DNA of 64,000 nt, from NCBI GenBank assembly GCA_050633625.1, contig JBOEGW010000011.1, positions 62,001-126,000 on the forward strand. Direction: 5' to 3'. The first letter of the stretch is position 1; each line of letters opens with the position of its first letter. The notes below the pieces were generated by a model. That model saw nothing but the letters and a program-made list of their open reading frames with translations. It searched no databases and was not told where the DNA came from. This DNA comes from JBOEGW01 sp050633625 (GTDB lineage Bacteria > Pseudomonadota > Alphaproteobacteria > Rhodobacterales > Rhodobacteraceae). The position numbers and the translations under genes are program-made. Shown piece after piece: positions 44,540 to 52,301 of this stretch.

Positions 44540-44731
44540 ATGAGCAACCTCATCCTCACCCCAAACATCGACGGCGCAGATGATTTCTATGCGGAACTCC
44601 TAAGCGCTCATGAAGGCCTCACCAAAGACGCCTCCGATGCCCTCAACGCGCGCCTTATCCTGACCCTTGCAAACCATATCGGTGACCGCAAAATCCTGAG
44701 CCAAGCCCTTAAAGCTGCAAAGCTCTCCTAG
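44540..44731 (+). CDS. DUF2783 domain small protein
   Basis: The 63-residue product (MSNLILTPNIDGADDFYAEL, LSAHEGLTKDASDALNARLI, LTLANHIGDRKILSQALKAA) matches the DUF2783 pattern. It starts 3 nt after the hydroxylase stop and is co-transcribed. Its tight link to the flavin hydroxylase suggests an accessory or small-subunit role, which is inference. Confidence 0.82.
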   Translation: MSNLILTPNIDGADDFYAELLSAHEGLTKDASDALNARLILTLANHIGDRKILSQALKAAKLS

Positions 44732-44781
44732 GCTTTCCTTGTTTCAAAAATACCTGCGCCGCAGGCAAACTCTAAAAACAG

Positions 44782-44808
44782 AAAAACCCCGCCCGAAGGC
44801 GGGGTTTT
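44782..44808. terminator. Bidirectional terminator between DUF2783 and peroxiredoxin genes
   Basis: An 11-bp stem AAAACCCCGCC / GGCGGGGTTTT with a CGAA loop ends in T on the + strand and A on the other. It can therefore serve the convergent hydroxylase operon (+) and the peroxiredoxin gene (-). Confidence 0.88.
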
Positions 44809-44829
44809 CAACTTTCAAACCGCGTAAAT

Positions 44830-45483
44830 TTAAGACGGGTCTTTCACCATCCGCAAATAGGGCAGCTTCACATCCACATCGCCAAATTTCGCCTTCGCGT
44901 CCTCAAGTGACACCGACAAAGCCACCACAACATCTTCGCCCGGAACCCAGTTCGCAGGCGTAGCAAGCGGCGCACCATCGGTCTTCATGACCCCATCAAG
45001 AGCGCGCAAAACTTCCGCAAAATTGCGACCCACCGACATCGGATAGGTCATCGACAACCGCAGTTTCTTGTCAGGCCCAATGATGAACACCGACCGCACA
45101 GTCGCCGTGTCATTTGGCGTACGCCCATCCGGCAAATACGCATCCGCCTCCAACATGTCGAACGCTTTAGCCACCGCCAAATCCTCGTCCGCAATGATCG
45201 GGAACCCAGCCTTGGCCCCGGCAAAAGTCTCAATGTCGGACTTCCATTTCTGGTGCTCGTCCGCACCGTCCACAGACAGTCCGATCACCTTGGTGCCTCG
45301 CTTTTCCCACTCATCCGCCAACTGCGCCACAGCGCCAAACTCAGTCGTGCAAACCGGCGTGAAATCCTTGGGATGGGAAAACAAAATCGCGTAGCTATCA
45401 CCAATCCAATCATGGAACGTGATCTCGCCCTGATCCGTCTTCGCCGTGAAATTCGGTACTTCCTGATTAATCCGCAAACCCAT
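44830..45483 (-). CDS. 1-Cys peroxiredoxin (Prx6 type)
   Basis: The enzyme reduces peroxides in the cytoplasm. The ATG at 45483 has GAGGAG upstream; the frame is open further but has a low-quality leader. The 217-residue product has the peroxidatic Cys at C45 in SHPKDFTPVCTTE. It also has a Prx6-type C-terminal part (LRLSMTYPMSVGRNFAEVLR, ALD...WVPGEDVVVALSVS). No second conserved resolving Cys is seen. Confidence 0.94.
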   Translation of the reverse strand: MGLRINQEVPNFTAKTDQGEITFHDWIGDSYAILFSHPKDFTPVCTTEFGAVAQLADEWEKRGTKVIGLSVDGADEHQKWKSDIETFAGAKAGFPIIADEDLAVAKAFDMLEADAYLPDGRTPNDTATVRSVFIIGPDKKLRLSMTYPMSVGRNFAEVLRALDGVMKTDGAPLATPANWVPGEDVVVALSVSLEDAKAKFGDVDVKLPYLRMVKDPS

Positions 45484-45660
45484 GTCGATCTCCTCGTTTT
45501 CATGTCCGTCAAGTATGAAATACGCATTGCGCGGCCAATAAAAAGGCCCACAGCAGAAATATTTCCGCTCAGGAATGACGTGACGGCCCAAACAGCATCC
45601 CAGACTTGTCCTTACCCAAGGTGAATGTCAGAGTGTCGCCAAATCCTATGGGAGGACACT

Positions 45661-47100
45661 ATGCTCGACAAACGCAACTTCTACATCAACGGTGAGTGGG
45701 TCGCACCCGCTGCCGCCGCTGACCTAAACGTCATCGACCCTTCGACCGAAGAGCCTTGCGCGGTGATTTCGCTCGGAAGCGAAGCCGACGTGAATGCCGC
45801 CGTGGCTGCCGCGAAAGCCGCCCTGCCCGGCTGGATGGCCACGCCCGCCGAAGAGCGTATCGCCAAGGTCGAAAAGCTTCTCGAAACCTACATGGCAAAA
45901 GCTGAGGACTTGGCCCAAGGCATGACCTCCGCCATGGGTGCCCCGATCGAACTGGCCCGCACGGCTCAGGTTGGCGCTGGTGCCTTTCACATCAAAAACT
46001 TCATCCGCGCTGCGAAAAACTTCGAATTCATTCGCCCGCTCAACGAGCGCGCCCCGAATGACCGCATCGTCTATGAGGCCGTCGGCGTTGCCGCGCTGAT
46101 CACGCCTTGGAACTGGCCGATGAATCAAGTGACACTCAAAGTGGTGGCCGCCGCGGTCGCCGGGTGCACAATGATCCTCAAGCCCTCCGAGGAAAGCCCG
46201 CTTGATGCCATCGTCTTTGCCGAAGCGGTGCACGACGCGGGGTTCCCTCCCGGTGTGTTCAACCTCATCAACGGGGACGGTGCTGGCGTTGGAACGGCGC
46301 TCACTGGCCACAAAGACGTGGACATGGTGTCCTTCACCGGCTCAACACGCGCCGGGATCGCCATTTCCCAAAACGCCGCCAACACGCTGAAACGTGTCCA
46401 TCTTGAACTGGGTGGCAAAGGCGCGAACGTCGTGTTTGCCGATGCCGATGACAAAGCCGTCAAACGCGGTGTCATGCATATGATGAACAACACCGGCCAA
46501 AGCTGTAACGCCCCGGCACGCATGTTGGTCCAGCGCAGCGCCTATGACGAAGCCGTACAAACCGCCGCAGAAACCGCCGCGAAAGTGCAAGTCGGCAACG
46601 CCCACGAAGAAGGCCGCCACATCGGCCCGGTCGTGAACGAAGCACAGTGGAACAAAATCCAAGGGCTTATCCAAAAAGGCATCGACGAAGGCGCGCGCCT
46701 CGTTGCCGGTGGCGTAGGTCGCCCGGACGGCATGAACCGGGGCTTCTTTGTCAAACCGACAGTCTTCGCGGATGTGACCCCGGACATGACAATTTGGCGC
46801 GAAGAGATCTTTGGCCCCGTGCTCTGCATGACTCCTTTTGAGACAGAAGACGAAGCGCTCGCACTCGCCAATGACACAGTGTACGGGCTGACAAACTATG
46901 TCCAAACCCAAGACAGCGGCACAGCCCAGCGCATGGCATTGGGCCTACGGTCCGGTATGGTCGAAATGAACGGCCAAGCGCGCGGCGCAGGCGCTCCCTT
47001 TGGCGGCATGAAACAATCCGGCAACGGGCGCGAAGGCGGCGTTTGGGGAATCGAGGATTTCCTTGAGGTCAAGTCCGTAGCTGGCTGGCCAGAAGCGTAA
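45661..47100 (+). CDS. NAD(P)-dependent aldehyde dehydrogenase
   Basis: The ATG at 45661 with GGGAGGA upstream gives 479 residues. Catalytic residues are visible: N151 (TPWNWPMNQ), E249 (HLELGGKGANVVF) and C282 (NTGQSCNAPARML). The NAD site FTGSTRAGIAISQNAA is present and the length is normal. It is divergent from the peroxiredoxin gene. The substrate cannot be read from the sequence. Confidence 0.93.
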   Translation: MLDKRNFYINGEWVAPAAAADLNVIDPSTEEPCAVISLGSEADVNAAVAAAKAALPGWMATPAEERIAKVEKLLETYMAKAEDLAQGMTSAMGAPIELARTAQVGAGAFHIKNFIRAAKNFEFIRPLNERAPNDRIVYEAVGVAALITPWNWPMNQVTLKVVAAAVAGCTMILKPSEESPLDAIVFAEAVHDAGFPPGVFNLINGDGAGVGTALTGHKDVDMVSFTGSTRAGIAISQNAANTLKRVHLELGGKGANVVFADADDKAVKRGVMHMMNNTGQSCNAPARMLVQRSAYDEAVQTAAETAAKVQVGNAHEEGRHIGPVVNEAQWNKIQGLIQKGIDEGARLVAGGVGRPDGMNRGFFVKPTVFADVTPDMTIWREEIFGPVLCMTPFETEDEALALANDTVYGLTNYVQTQDSGTAQRMALGLRSGMVEMNGQARGAGAPFGGMKQSGNGREGGVWGIEDFLEVKSVAGWPEA

Positions 47101-47123
47101 ATAAAACCCTGAGAAAACCAAGA

Positions 47124-47155
47124 AAGGCCGCGCCATACCAGCGCGGCCTTTTTTA
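47124..47155 (+). terminator. Terminator after the aldehyde dehydrogenase gene
   Basis: A 10-bp stem AAGGCCGCGC / GCGCGGCCTT with a 7-nt loop and a T-run lies 23 nt after the stop. The mirrored A-run could also serve weakly as terminator for the facing permease gene. Confidence 0.9.
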
Positions 47156-47285
47156 TTGGGCCAAATCAACATAGGCCGCAAGGGATGGAAGGTACTCGTC
47201 TTGCCGAAGCGTCAATCTTGAACCCACCCCTCCGCAGGTGTTTACACCTCAAAGTTGCCGAGATGCCAACCTACTCATTCGGAGG

Positions 47286-48617
47286 TTAACCCACTTTTTT
47301 TGGACAGAACCGCGCAGAACTTGGCAGGTATTGCATCAACAGGTAGTAACAGGCCCCGGCCGGGATCAGGCTCGCATACCACGAGATACTGGAGAAACTC
47401 AGCGCGAACACCACGCCAAAGGCAGAGGCAATCACACCCGCCCAGTTGATCCCGGCGTAAGGGCCACTGGGATCATAAAGCGCAGCAATATCCAGTTTCC
47501 GCTTACGGATGATGTAATAGTCCACAACCATCACAGCAAAGATCGGGCCTAGAAAGGCCGAATAGGTCTGAATGAAAAGGTTCAGCCCCGCCGCGCTCTC
47601 ATCTTTAACCAGCTCCCAAGGAAACGCGCAAAAGGCCAACAACCCCACAATAATCGCAGACTTACGAAACGACAGCCCGAAGGTATCCATCAAGGCATAA
47701 GCTGGTGGAACAACATTGTTCAGGATGTTCGTCGTGAGCTGCGCAAAGGCAATGAACAAGAGCGTCACAACCAAGAGCACCGGATTATCGACCGCAGAAG
47801 CAAAAACTTGGATCGGATCGACAACACCCGTCGCTGAAGACACCATAATCCCGATCATCCCCATGAACAGCGTGGCGGGCAGGATCGAATTGGCATAGAT
47901 CGCCACCTGCTTGAACGGCCCTACGCTTTCGCGCAGCTCACGCGAGTAATCCGATACGTTCAACATCATCGTTGCGTAGATCCCCATGAACAACATCGTC
48001 GCCGCCCAGAACGGCGCCCCCCATGTGCCCTCAATCCCAATCAGATTGGTGCTGATCTCGTCTCCATAGCGGTTAAGAACCGAGAAAAACATGTAGGCCA
48101 ATGCGCCGATGATGAAGACAGAGCCAATGTTCTCCACCCATTTGATCCCGTGAAAGCCAAAGATCGACAGCCCAATCTGAAGCGCCTGAAACGCGACAAA
48201 ATAAAAGATGATACTGTCAAACCCAAGCATCGTACTGGACACCAAATTCAGCGCCCCCGCTCCAACCCAACTTTGAAACCCGAACCACACAATCGCCGGA
48301 ACCGAACGCACAAGCGCCGGCAGCTTGTTGCCCGCAAATCCAAATGAGGTACGCGCCTGCACCATCATCGGAATGCCGTATTTATGCCCCGCCTGCCCAT
48401 TGATCGCCAAGGCAACCCCAATCACCAGACAACCGATCGCAATTGCGACGATAACCTGCACCAGGTTCAACGTCCCCACCAACCCAGAACCGACGGTAAA
48501 CGTGCCAATCGAGACACAGCCGCCAAGCCAAGCGAAAAGATAGGACACCGGGTCCATAATGCGTTTCTTCGTCGGAGCCAGAGTGTCATCGGCTTCAGTA
48601 TGTTTTGAATCGGCCAT
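47286..48617 (-). CDS. NCS1-family nucleobase/hydantoin/allantoin permease
   Basis: The product is a predicted inner-membrane symporter of 443 residues with about 12 helices. The ATG at 48617 has GAGGGA upstream; an in-frame ATG at 48659 overlaps the racemase stop. NCS1 features are DPVSYLFAWLGGCVSIGTFT, YGIPMMVQARTSFGFAGNKL, PAIVWFGFQSWVGAGAL and FAVMVVDYYIIRKRKLDIAA. Its partner is a hydantoin-racemase-like gene, so hydantoins or allantoin are likely substrates; this is inference. Confidence 0.9.
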   Translation of the reverse strand: MADSKHTEADDTLAPTKKRIMDPVSYLFAWLGGCVSIGTFTVGSGLVGTLNLVQVIVAIAIGCLVIGVALAINGQAGHKYGIPMMVQARTSFGFAGNKLPALVRSVPAIVWFGFQSWVGAGALNLVSSTMLGFDSIIFYFVAFQALQIGLSIFGFHGIKWVENIGSVFIIGALAYMFFSVLNRYGDEISTNLIGIEGTWGAPFWAATMLFMGIYATMMLNVSDYSRELRESVGPFKQVAIYANSILPATLFMGMIGIMVSSATGVVDPIQVFASAVDNPVLLVVTLLFIAFAQLTTNILNNVVPPAYALMDTFGLSFRKSAIIVGLLAFCAFPWELVKDESAAGLNLFIQTYSAFLGPIFAVMVVDYYIIRKRKLDIAALYDPSGPYAGINWAGVIASAFGVVFALSFSSISWYASLIPAGACYYLLMQYLPSSARFCPKKVG

Positions 48618-48655
48618 TTGCGTTCCCTCGTTGGATATTGGCTGTTTGGTCTTTG

Positions 48656-49354
48656 TCATTTTTGTCGTGGAGCGGCATAGGCGCCAATCTTGCTTGTCGT
48701 TAGCCCAGCGCCCACCAGCGCTTCAGCGAATTTGGTCGCGGCAGAAACGCCATCAATCACCGGAATACCGGTTTCCCTGCTCAGCGCTTCGGCCAGATCA
48801 GCCATGCCAGCGCAGCCCAAAACCACCGCCTCTGCCCCATCATCTTTGATGGCGCGCTGGATTTCGTCGCGTAACAAGGCGCGCGCGTTGCTGCCCGGCT
48901 CATCCAGCGCAAGGACCGGCAGATTAACCGATCTTACGTTTCGACATTGGCGCGACAAACCATAGCCGTGCACCAAATCTTCGATCAGCGGAACAGACCG
49001 CGGCAAGGTCGTGACGATCGAAAACGATGTCGAAATCATGCTGGCCGCCTTGATCCCCGCCTCACACAGCCCAATCACCGGGCCACTGGCGATTTCACGG
49101 CACGCGCCTATAGCCGGGTCGTCAAAACAAGCAACAACGATAGCGTCGCACCCTTGGCGCTCCGCCTCAGCAACTTCGCGCAAAAGGTGAGGCGCACACA
49201 TGATCTCATCGAATTGACCTTCGATGCTGGCGGGCGCGCCCAGCGCCGTACGACCCAGAACCTCGACATGAGGGGCCGCAACAGCTTGGGCGGCTGCGAC
49301 GATCTTGTTGGTCATGGCTTGCGTTGAATTTGGGTTGATGATGCAGAGTTTCAT
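48656..49354 (-). CDS. Hydantoin racemase / Asp-Glu racemase family protein
   Basis: The 232-residue product (MKLCIINPNSTQAMTNKIVA) has the two cysteines of the hydantoin racemase active site, C76 in VVACFDDPAIGA and C181 in VVLGCAGMADL. They are spaced as in HyuE. It interconverts D- and L-5-substituted hydantoins or related compounds such as allantoin. It lies upstream of the NCS1 permease on the same strand and is divergent from a GntR regulator. No hydantoinase or carbamoylase gene is in the window. Confidence 0.87.
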   Translation of the reverse strand: MKLCIINPNSTQAMTNKIVAAAQAVAAPHVEVLGRTALGAPASIEGQFDEIMCAPHLLREVAEAERQGCDAIVVACFDDPAIGACREIASGPVIGLCEAGIKAASMISTSFSIVTTLPRSVPLIEDLVHGYGLSRQCRNVRSVNLPVLALDEPGSNARALLRDEIQRAIKDDGAEAVVLGCAGMADLAEALSRETGIPVIDGVSAATKFAEALVGAGLTTSKIGAYAAPRQK

Positions 49355-49416
49355 GGTCGCTCCGATTGGATTGCTCCCAGACTACCCGGTTTTGTGAACT
49401 AAATTAGTGGAAAATT

Positions 49417-49428
49417 ATTGTTAACAAT
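49417..49428. promoter_or_regulatory. GntR-type operator between racemase and regulator genes
   Basis: ATTGTTAACAAT is a perfect 12-bp palindrome in the divergent region, 63 nt before the racemase start and 65 nt before the GntR gene. GntR proteins of the FCD group often bind ATTGT-NN-ACAAT-type sites. Autoregulation and control of the racemase-permease genes are inferred. Confidence 0.6.
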
Positions 49429-49492
49429 CTTTGATGTCTATTTTTGGCAACGCAACTTGTCCAAACACGCCGCGTAGCTTAAAACTTGACCA

Positions 49493-50197
49493 ATGGAAAA
49501 TTCGGTTGAAATGAAGATCATTTATCACGTCCTCGACGCCATCGCGGACCAAAAGCTGCGCGCCGGAACCAAACTGGGCGAAAGCGATCTATCCGCCATT
49601 TTCTCCTGCAATCGCGCACAGATACGCCGCGCTCTGGCGATGCTCACCGGTTATGGCGTGGTCAATCTTATTGCCAATAAGGGGGCATTTGTCGCCACGC
49701 CGAGCGAGCGAGAATCGCGCCAAGTCTTTCAAGCGCGCCGCGCAATTGAGGCCAGCATCTGCAAAAATGTTGTGCGAAATGCGAAAACCGAGGATTTCGC
49801 CCGTCTTCGCGCCCATCTTGCGGAGGAAAACGCCGTGTTGGGGCCATCAGCCCCCGCGCAAGCGAGTCGCGCAGAGGCGCTGCGCCTGTCGCGGCGCTTC
49901 CATCTGATTCTCGCAGACCTGGGAAACAACGAAGTCTTGGCCCAATTCCTTGAGGAGCTGACCTTGCGAAGCTCGCTCATTCTGGGCTGTTACGGGTCTC
50001 ATCGCGCGACCCTTTGCGCCGCCGGCGAACATGAGAAAATCGTCGAGGCCATTGAGGCCCGCCGCGAAGACCTCGCCATTCAACTATTGGACCAACATCT
50101 TCTCCACCTAGAAAACGAAGTCAATTTCGACGCGCGCCGCAGCCTATCAAGCCCATTGGGCAACATCTTGGGCGCGCCAAACGAAGACCATAGCTAG
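49493..50197 (+). CDS. GntR-family transcriptional regulator (FCD type)
   Basis: The 234-residue product has an N-terminal winged helix (IADQKLRAGTKLGESDLSAI, FSCNRAQIRRALAMLTGYGV, VNLIANKGAFVATPSERE). A helical FCD-type sensor domain follows (QVFQARRAIEASICKNVVRN, LSRRFHLILADLGNNEVLAQ, HEKIVEAIEARREDLAIQLL). It probably controls the divergent racemase-permease operon in response to a hydantoin or allantoin-like ligand. No clear ribosome site precedes the ATG. The CRISPR array begins 26 nt after its stop. Confidence 0.9.
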   Translation: MENSVEMKIIYHVLDAIADQKLRAGTKLGESDLSAIFSCNRAQIRRALAMLTGYGVVNLIANKGAFVATPSERESRQVFQARRAIEASICKNVVRNAKTEDFARLRAHLAEENAVLGPSAPAQASRAEALRLSRRFHLILADLGNNEVLAQFLEELTLRSSLILGCYGSHRATLCAAGEHEKIVEAIEARREDLAIQLLDQHLLHLENEVNFDARRSLSSPLGNILGAPNEDHS

Positions 50198-50222
50198 TCA
50201 CCAACACCCCCATCCCAGCACC

Positions 50223-50917
50223 GTTGCGGCTGGACCTCGAATTCAGAACTGTTAAACTGCGCGGGCATCGGTGGGAAGTCATCCGCTTGTTGCGGCTGAA
50301 CCTCGAATTCTGAACTGTTAAACTATGACGCTCGATGAAATCCAAGCCCTCTTGGTTGCGGCTGGACCTCGAATTCTGAACTGTTAAACCAGTGCGCAAG
50401 CAAATCCGTTCTGGTTTAAGTTGCGGCTGGACCTCGAATTCTGAACTGTTAAACCACCCCATCCAGCCGGATTTCCTCACCGCTGTTGCGGCTGGACCTC
50501 GAATTCTGAACTGTTAAACTTCTACTGTTGCGAACTGAAAGGCGCGCCGGGTTGCGGCTGGACCTCGAATTCTGAACTGTTAAACTTGAGCACCGTCCAA
50601 CATGTCAGCATCAACCGTTGCGGCTGGACCTCGAATTCTGAACTGTTAAACTGTCGGTCAGGGTGAAGGCCGACAAGGATCCGTTGCGGCTGGACCTCGA
50701 ATTCTGAACTGTTAAACTTCCCGACTCCTGCATCCCGTCCATCTCGGCGGTTGCGGCTGGACCTCGAATTCTGAACTGTTAAACTTCTTGCTTTGTTTCT
50801 TTGATGTCATCAGCAGTTGCGGCTGGACCTCGAATTCTGAACTGTTAAACTTTTGCGCAAAAGCGGATGTGCTTAAGCAGAGTTGCGGCTGGACCTCGAA
50901 TTCTGAACTGTTAAACT
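50223..50917 (+). CRISPR. Type II-C CRISPR array, 11 repeats and 10 spacers
   Basis: Repeats of 36 bp start GTTGCGGCTGGACC and end CTGAACTGTTAAACT. They begin at 50223, 50289, 50355, 50420, 50485, 50551, 50617, 50683, 50750, 50816 and 50882; spacers are 29-31 nt. Repeats 5-11 are identical. Repeat 1 has T23A, repeat 2 has G11A, and repeats 3 and 4 end in C. The anti-repeat of the tracrRNA at 55614 pairs with the + strand of the repeat, so the crRNA is read on +, opposite to the cas genes. The repeat end TGTTAAACT resembles an extended -10 box, as in other II-C repeats that carry their own promoters. Confidence 0.98.
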
Positions 50918-50924
50918 CGATACT

Positions 50925-50958
50925 CCCTCAAGGCCTTGTTTTCACAAGGTTTTGAGGG
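50925..50958 (+). terminator. Hairpin at the cas2-side end of the CRISPR array
   Basis: CCCTCAA (50925-50931) pairs with TTGAGGG (50952-50958), and CCTTG (50934-50938) with CAAGG (50945-50949). A G-T-rich tail (GGTTTTG) follows. It starts 8 nt after the last repeat and could end the pre-crRNA read on the + strand. It also lies where a leader would be expected if spacers are added on the cas2 side. Confidence 0.5.
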
Positions 50959-50990
50959 GTTTTGAACTTCATATTTCCAGTGGATTTCCA

Positions 50991-51296
50991 TCAAAAAAGT
51001 ACAAGTTGCTCCGGGTTTTTTCGCGCGGCCCTTCGGCCTTGGTCGGCAAAATGAACGATATCACGATATTGGCGGTCGGTGAAGTTGAGGATTTGGATAT
51101 CGCCTTTCTCGGGTAGATTCCGCTCGATTCTATTGACCCGAGTCTGGAACGCTTCTTTTCCATTAACGAAGCGTGCATAGACCGAGAATTGACTGCGCTC
51201 GAACCCTTCATCCAGCAGGAAATTGCGAAAAGTCGTCGCGGCCTTGCGCTGCGGCTTGGTCTCGGTGGGCAGGTCGAACATCACGAGTATCCACAT
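50991..51296 (-). CDS. cas2: CRISPR-associated endoribonuclease Cas2
   Basis: Cas2 forms the spacer-integration complex with Cas1. The ATG at 51296 (MWILVMFDLPTETKPQRKAA) has AGGA upstream. The 101-residue product has the ferredoxin-like Cas2 core: the N-terminal beta strand with the conserved Asp in MFDLP, FRNFLLDEGFERSQFSVYAR and the end LVLF. It is the last cas gene, followed by the array 73 nt away. Confidence 0.95.
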   Translation of the reverse strand: MWILVMFDLPTETKPQRKAATTFRNFLLDEGFERSQFSVYARFVNGKEAFQTRVNRIERNLPEKGDIQILNFTDRQYRDIVHFADQGRRAARKNPEQLVLF

Positions 51297-51331
51297 GATC
51301 CTATATCCTGACAAATGGCTGGAATGAACAG

Positions 51332-52243
51332 TCATGCGCCCAATCCTGCAAGGGTGAGAGCATCGGGAGGGCGTGGCAACGCGAGGGAGAGCTTTCCGCT
51401 TTCGAAGCTCTGTCCCAAAGAGGTGGCCAGCTTCGTGAGCGCGACCGAAGTTGGGCTTTGTCCTTCCCTAAGCGGCAGGTCAAGCGCGATGAGGCGGGCC
51501 AGTGTTTGTTTGGCTTCGGTGTCGACCTGCGGTCCGTTTCGGTCAGCAAGCGTACGAGCAGCACAATCCACCAAAGGGCGAAAAGGCTCCATGAGATCAT
51601 CCGCCAAGGCAAATGCGTTCCCTCGGTTGGAATGATGCAGACCAATCGTCGGGTGAAGGCCTGCCGCGACAATTGCCCGGGCGGTTGCCGCGCGCAAAAC
51701 TGTGTATCCGTAATTCAAAATCGCGTTCACGTCAGGGGCATCGCGATCCCTGCGAAAGTCGCTCCCCATCATCAGAGGCCAATAGTAGCGGGCAGCCTGC
51801 GCCTCGACGTTCGCGCTATCGCCACTGGTGACCGCGCGCGCCATCATGGCAAGCGGAGCATGAGGCGCTGTGATGGCCTCCAGAGCGGCGGCTTGCATTG
51901 TAATTTTGGAGACCACCACCTGCTTCCAGGCTTGTTTGATAAGTGGCGTTTTTGCCTGCCATTGTGCACGCAAGCGCCCGCCTTGGGCATGGTGGCCTTC
52001 CAGTGGCATAAGGACGGATCGTGGCGCGTGGTTAGAGGCACAAAAGACAACAGGCACTGCTCGATCGCCCAGCTCAGCCAAGAGGGATCCCGATACCGTG
52101 GTCCCATGCGCGTGAACAATAACGGCCGCGATCTCATCCAGAGGTATGCGGCCAACTTCAACCCCATCCTCGGTGACTTTCAAGAAGCCCCGCTCCCGCG
52201 ACAGGTGCCGGCCATCCGTTGCGATGTCTATAACACGATCCAA
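51332..52243 (-). CDS. cas1: CRISPR-associated integrase Cas1 (type II)
   Basis: Cas1 is the metal-dependent integrase of spacer acquisition. The 303-residue product has the type II Cas1 pattern and the three catalytic residues: E147 (GDSANVEAQAARYYW), H203 or H204 (GLHHSNRGNAFALADD) and E219 (DLMEPFRPLVD). It lies 58 nt after cas9 and before cas2. With no csn2 or cas4 present, the gene set is type II-C. Confidence 0.97.
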   Translation of the reverse strand: MDRVIDIATDGRHLSRERGFLKVTEDGVEVGRIPLDEIAAVIVHAHGTTVSGSLLAELGDRAVPVVFCASNHAPRSVLMPLEGHHAQGGRLRAQWQAKTPLIKQAWKQVVVSKITMQAAALEAITAPHAPLAMMARAVTSGDSANVEAQAARYYWPLMMGSDFRRDRDAPDVNAILNYGYTVLRAATARAIVAAGLHPTIGLHHSNRGNAFALADDLMEPFRPLVDCAARTLADRNGPQVDTEAKQTLARLIALDLPLREGQSPTSVALTKLATSLGQSFESGKLSLALPRPPDALTLAGLGA

Positions 52244-52301
52244 AACTCATACTCCAAACGATTGGAAGCATGACATATTTTCCCGATTCGCGCGACAGTG
52301 C

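Noticed and set aside
44733..44771. CCTGC-GCC-GCAGG palindrome after the DUF2783 gene as a second REP element
   Set aside because: It is short, does not share sequence with the element at 39231, and a clear terminator follows at 44782.
50121..50480. Open frame of 119 codons on the - strand over the CRISPR array
   Set aside because: It translates the repeats (recurring LTVQNSRSSRN) and is not a gene.
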